From Mucilaginibacter flavus (GTDB lineage: Bacteria; Bacteroidota; Bacteroidia; Sphingobacteriales; Sphingobacteriaceae): DNA of 64,000 bases. Positions 61,108 through 64,000 of this stretch are shown in pieces. The notes beneath the pieces are model-generated. The model was not told the DNA's origin and made no database searches. It worked only from the letters and a program-made list of their open reading frames with translations. A program made the position numbers and the translations under genes. Location of the stretch: assembly GCF_030409315.1 (NCBI RefSeq), contig NZ_JAUFPS010000042.1:124001-188000 (forward strand), in the 5' to 3' direction. The first letter of the stretch is position 1. The number at the start of each line of letters is the position of its first letter.

Positions 61108-62742
61108 TCAATTTGGATTTTTTACCGGGGCGCTGCCTGCTCCCGGTGGGTTTAATACCGTTTCATCTGCCGGTACATCCCAATAATCAAGGAAATTGTA
61201 GTTAATAGTGGCATGTGTGTTTAAAACGCCCGCAGGGGTTAACACAACGCAATTTGTACGACCACCGCCTTTTGATATATCGTAAATAACACCCCAGCGG
61301 CGGGCATCATAAAACGCGGTACCTCTGAATAATAAAGCCAAACGGCGCTCTTTTCTCAACTCTTCAAGCGCTTGTGTTAAAGTAAGGCCGGTGCCCGATA
61401 CTTTGGCCAAACCAGCTCCCTGGTAGGTACGCACATTATCAATGCTCGCCAACCCTAAATCAATTTTACCGGTGTAAATCAATGCTTCGGCTTTCATTAA
61501 CTCGTTTTCTTCGTAGCTGCCGGCCATGTATACTTCTTGTTTACCGGGGGTTTTATTGGCTATTTGTATTGCACCGGTATTAGGTACAGAATCAAGTTTG
61601 GCGTCATATAGTTTCCAACGGGTACTGAAGGTGAAACCACCTACCTGGTTGTAAAAAGGCTTCACCTGCAAAAAGTTTTGTGTTTTGCGTTTGTCGCCGG
61701 CTTTAATATCCTGTACCAGTCTTTCGCTAATGGTAAAGCTGCTCGCGGTTTCATCGCCCGAGGTATTAGCTGCTACCGAGCCGCCACCTGCCGAAAACAC
61801 ATAATTGTTTGCGGTGGTCCAGCCGGCAAATACATTATCAGATGATGCGATACCGGCGTTAGTTAGGGTAAGGATGCTGGCCCAGTTATCGGCGGTCATG
61901 GCCGATGTTCTGGTATTTACCAAAAGGTTGCGCGCCAATAAGGTGTTTATACTGTGAATAAACATATCTGGCGTTGGTACCTGGGCATTACCGGTCTGGA
62001 AAAATGAAGGCAGTAACGATTTCATTAACGTAGTGTAAGCATCGGTACTGCTGATAGATTTCAAAAGCGTTGCTGCCTGGTTAAGGTTTTTATTTGATTC
62101 GGCAATTAAAGCAGCGCTGGTAACGTAGGTGTTGCTTGCGGTGCTTACAACATCATTAATCAAACCGGCGTAATAAACGGAACCTAACCGGGCATAAGCA
62201 TAACCTTTCCACCAATAAGCCCAGGCTTTGTAGGTAGCCAGTTTGGTTGCAGCATCGCCCGATAGCGGCACACTGCCTGCAAGTGCCAGGATCTGGTTTG
62301 CCGCGTTGTTTAAGCCGTACATGCTTTGCCACTCGTAGTAAAACATATTAGTACCTTGCTTATCGCGGGTGTTGTTAAGACGCAGGTTGGCAATTTGAGG
62401 TTGCGGATTGGTAACGCGTGATCCATCGTCAAGAATGGCGTAGTCTGGTACGTTAACAAGGTTAACGTTTTGGTTTGATGCCTGTGCCGAAACATCATCG
62501 GCAAGTAATTCATGATAGCCATAGCAAAGCGAGAAAAAGCTATCTCCCAGCCAGCCGTCGCCATTCACAAAGCCGTTAATGTAAATACTGCCCGATGCCA
62601 GCGAGGTAAGGCCGCTTTCGGTTTTTGCCTGCTCAAGTGTTGGCGAATTGGGGTTTTTAACATCCAGTTCTTTTTTGCACGATGATGATACAATACTGCC
62701 GGCCAAAAGTATTGATGCTGTTATATATTTATATTTTTTCAT
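61108..62742 (-). CDS. SusD/RagB-family outer-membrane lipoprotein
   Basis: The 544-residue protein has a lipoprotein signal (SIVSSSC, Cys about 22) followed by KKELDVKNPN, as is typical of SusD. Helical TPR-like regions follow, with the C-terminal family block ELRKERRLALLFRGTAFYDARRWG. It acts as the lid of a SusC channel and binds the nutrient (often a glycan or peptide); no nearby hydrolase names the substrate. It starts 20 bases after the SusC gene. Confidence 0.93.
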   Translation of the reverse strand: MKKYKYITASILLAGSIVSSSCKKELDVKNPNSPTLEQAKTESGLTSLASGSIYINGFVNGDGWLGDSFFSLCYGYHELLADDVSAQASNQNVNLVNVPDYAILDDGSRVTNPQPQIANLRLNNTRDKQGTNMFYYEWQSMYGLNNAANQILALAGSVPLSGDAATKLATYKAWAYWWKGYAYARLGSVYYAGLINDVVSTASNTYVTSAALIAESNKNLNQAATLLKSISSTDAYTTLMKSLLPSFFQTGNAQVPTPDMFIHSINTLLARNLLVNTRTSAMTADNWASILTLTNAGIASSDNVFAGWTTANNYVFSAGGGSVAANTSGDETASSFTISERLVQDIKAGDKRKTQNFLQVKPFYNQVGGFTFSTRWKLYDAKLDSVPNTGAIQIANKTPGKQEVYMAGSYEENELMKAEALIYTGKIDLGLASIDNVRTYQGAGLAKVSGTGLTLTQALEELRKERRLALLFRGTAFYDARRWGVIYDISKGGGRTNCVVLTPAGVLNTHATINYNFLDYWDVPADETVLNPPGAGSAPVKNPN

Positions 62743-62762
62743 TTCTGTTTAGTTAAATTCAA

Positions 62763-64000
62763 TTAAAACCCAAGATTTATGCCCACCTGGTATGATTTGC
62801 TGTTTGGTGTTGAATCATGATCAACCCCTCTGTCAAATGGCGAGTTTGACGCGCCAGAGCTGGTTTCGGGATCAAAGCCTGTGTATTTAGTAAATGTTAA
62901 GATGTTACGCCCGGTAAAGGTTAAAACGGCTTTTTTGAAAACCTTGCCGCCGATGTATTTAGAGAAATCGTACCCAAGGTAAATGTTCCTTAATCTTAAA
63001 AACGAGGCACCTTCATAAAAATAATCTTTGGTTCCGTTCCTGGCTCCGTTCCTGGCTCCAATAATATCGGCATAGGCGCTACGGTAATACGCGGTGTAAG
63101 CCGCGGTTGTGCCGCCAATGTTAACGGCTTTATCATAGTCGCCGCTTATGCCATCACGGTATTGCCATTCTTTGGTTTGATTGTAAAGATGGCTGCCGTA
63201 AACCCAATCAAACTGAAAGCCGAACGAAAGTGATTTGTAGTTAAAATTGTTGATGAAAGAGGCGTTGAATTTAGGGTTCGGATCGCCAAATGAGGTTGCC
63301 TCACTTGCAAACTGGATGCCCTTGGTAGCAATGTTAACCACACGACCATCTACAATGGTGTATTTGCTGTAATCTGCCGGCAATATGTATGGCACACCCG
63401 CGCTATTGGTTTCGCTAAGACTTGTTAAGGCTTTGTTACCAAATATCTGCCCTATTTTTTGACCCGCAGCTAAGGTTAACTGGGTGCTGCCCGCGGCGGT
63501 GCTTAAAATAATTGGCGCGCCGCTTGTGCTGGTGATTATAGTGGTAGCTTTGCTAAAATTGTTTGTAAAACTCCAGTTAAAGTCTTTAGCTTTTAAAATA
63601 TTAAGGTTAACCGATGCCTGGAATCCATGCGATGCAAGGCCGATGGCATTGGTTTTTATTTGGGTACCACCGGTTGACGGTGGCGTATTGATATTATAGA
63701 TAACGTTATTTGCTTTACGGTTCCAGTAGGTACCGCTTACACTTATATCGCTGAACCAGTTGCCCGATGATCCTTTGATGCTGAAATCTGTACCAACTTC
63801 ATATTCTTTTGAAACCTCTACCTTTAAGTTAGGGTTAGCCAGCGATGTAGGCAGGTTAAAGGTAAGTGCCGTACCAATATTGCCCGGGTTAATGGTTGGA
63901 TACCTGTCAAACGGTTGTGGCTGTGTTCCGGCCTCGCCATAACCGCCGCGGAATTTAAACTCAGGAACAACTTCGCCCAATTTTGAATTTTTCCAGAAAT
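62763..64000 (-). CDS. SusC/RagA TonB-linked outer-membrane protein, C-terminal part
   Basis: The frame is open through the window end, so this is a partial gene; the apparent start at 63980 is an internal TTG. About 412 residues of the C-terminal beta-barrel are present, with SusC marks such as FKFRGGYGEAG, YEVGTDFSIKGSSGN, NASFINNFNYKSLSFGFQFDWVYG and RNIYLGYDFSKYIGGKVFKKAVLTFTGRNILTFTKYTGFDPE, ending in Phe as barrels do. Plug and N-terminal domains are outside. It pairs with the SusD gene 20 bases downstream. Confidence 0.94.
   Translation of the reverse strand, partial: FWKNSKLGEVVPEFKFRGGYGEAGTQPQPFDRYPTINPGNIGTALTFNLPTSLANPNLKVEVSKEYEVGTDFSIKGSSGNWFSDISVSGTYWNRKANNVIYNINTPPSTGGTQIKTNAIGLASHGFQASVNLNILKAKDFNWSFTNNFSKATTIITSTSGAPIILSTAAGSTQLTLAAGQKIGQIFGNKALTSLSETNSAGVPYILPADYSKYTIVDGRVVNIATKGIQFASEATSFGDPNPKFNASFINNFNYKSLSFGFQFDWVYGSHLYNQTKEWQYRDGISGDYDKAVNIGGTTAAYTAYYRSAYADIIGARNGARNGTKDYFYEGASFLRLRNIYLGYDFSKYIGGKVFKKAVLTFTGRNILTFTKYTGFDPETSSGASNSPFDRGVDHDSTPNSKSYQVGINLGF

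Overview
The window looks like a chromosome segment of a Bacteroidetes bacterium, most likely Sphingobacteriaceae (Mucilaginibacter or Pedobacter type). The signs are a SusC/SusD pair, a flexirubin-type aryl-polyene pigment locus, TonB-domain BlaR1 proteins, a DUF3127 protein, mostly weak Shine-Dalgarno sequences, TAnnTTTG-type -7 promoter boxes, and many palindromic repeats in the intergenic gaps. No rRNA, tRNA, CRISPR array, phage or insertion sequence was recognised.

Layout. 1-3425: a large secreted protein of unknown function and a small hypothetical. 3662-12398 (minus strand): an operon of a GT2/DUF2062 protein, a fused MMPL transporter/acyltransferase/methyltransferase, a carotenoid-desaturase-like FAD enzyme and a C45-type acyltransferase. 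12612-16174: a lipoprotein, an AI-2E family permease, a DMT exporter and a GNAT acetyltransferase, probably unrelated to pigment. 16483-26767 (plus): the core pigment operon, with tyrosine/histidine ammonia-lyase, ketoreductase, ketosynthase, ACP, dehydratase, thioesterase, halogenase-like flavoenzyme, second ACP, LolA-like carrier, lipoprotein, second dehydratase and a CPA2 antiporter. 26748-28420 (minus): PaaK-like ligase and AcpS. 29556-35706 (plus): third ACP, LpxL-type acyltransferase, three ketosynthase homologues, a half-length ketosynthase-like protein, and a polysaccharide deacetylase. 36202-64000: mixed housekeeping and accessory genes: CysM, THUMP methyltransferase, DUF3127 protein, two-component system, a nucleotidyltransferase pair, M28 peptidase, RES/Xre toxin-antitoxin, beta-CASP nuclease, BlaI/BlaR1 pair, TPR protein, ALDH7-type dehydrogenase, subtilase, CPBP protease, DUF885 protein, HtrA protease, DapF, and a SusD/SusC pair cut by the window end.

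Inferred pigment pathway: the lyase makes p-coumarate from tyrosine; the ligase activates it onto an ACP made holo by AcpS; the ketosynthases with their chain-length-factor-like partners, the ketoreductase and two dehydratases extend it to a polyene; the flavoenzymes and methyltransferase decorate the ring; the acyltransferases attach it to a lipid; LolA, MMPL and lipoprotein components move it to the outer membrane. No recognisable dialkylresorcinol (DarA/DarB) genes are in the window, so the esterification partner is open.

The most interesting non-genic signal is the density of repeat families: long palindromic elements, an 18-nt REP-like unit in two inverted clusters bracketing 29556-35706, perfect 31-nt palindromes whose two stem arms differ between copies in a compensated way, and one repeat whose inverted copy forms part of a protein N-terminus.
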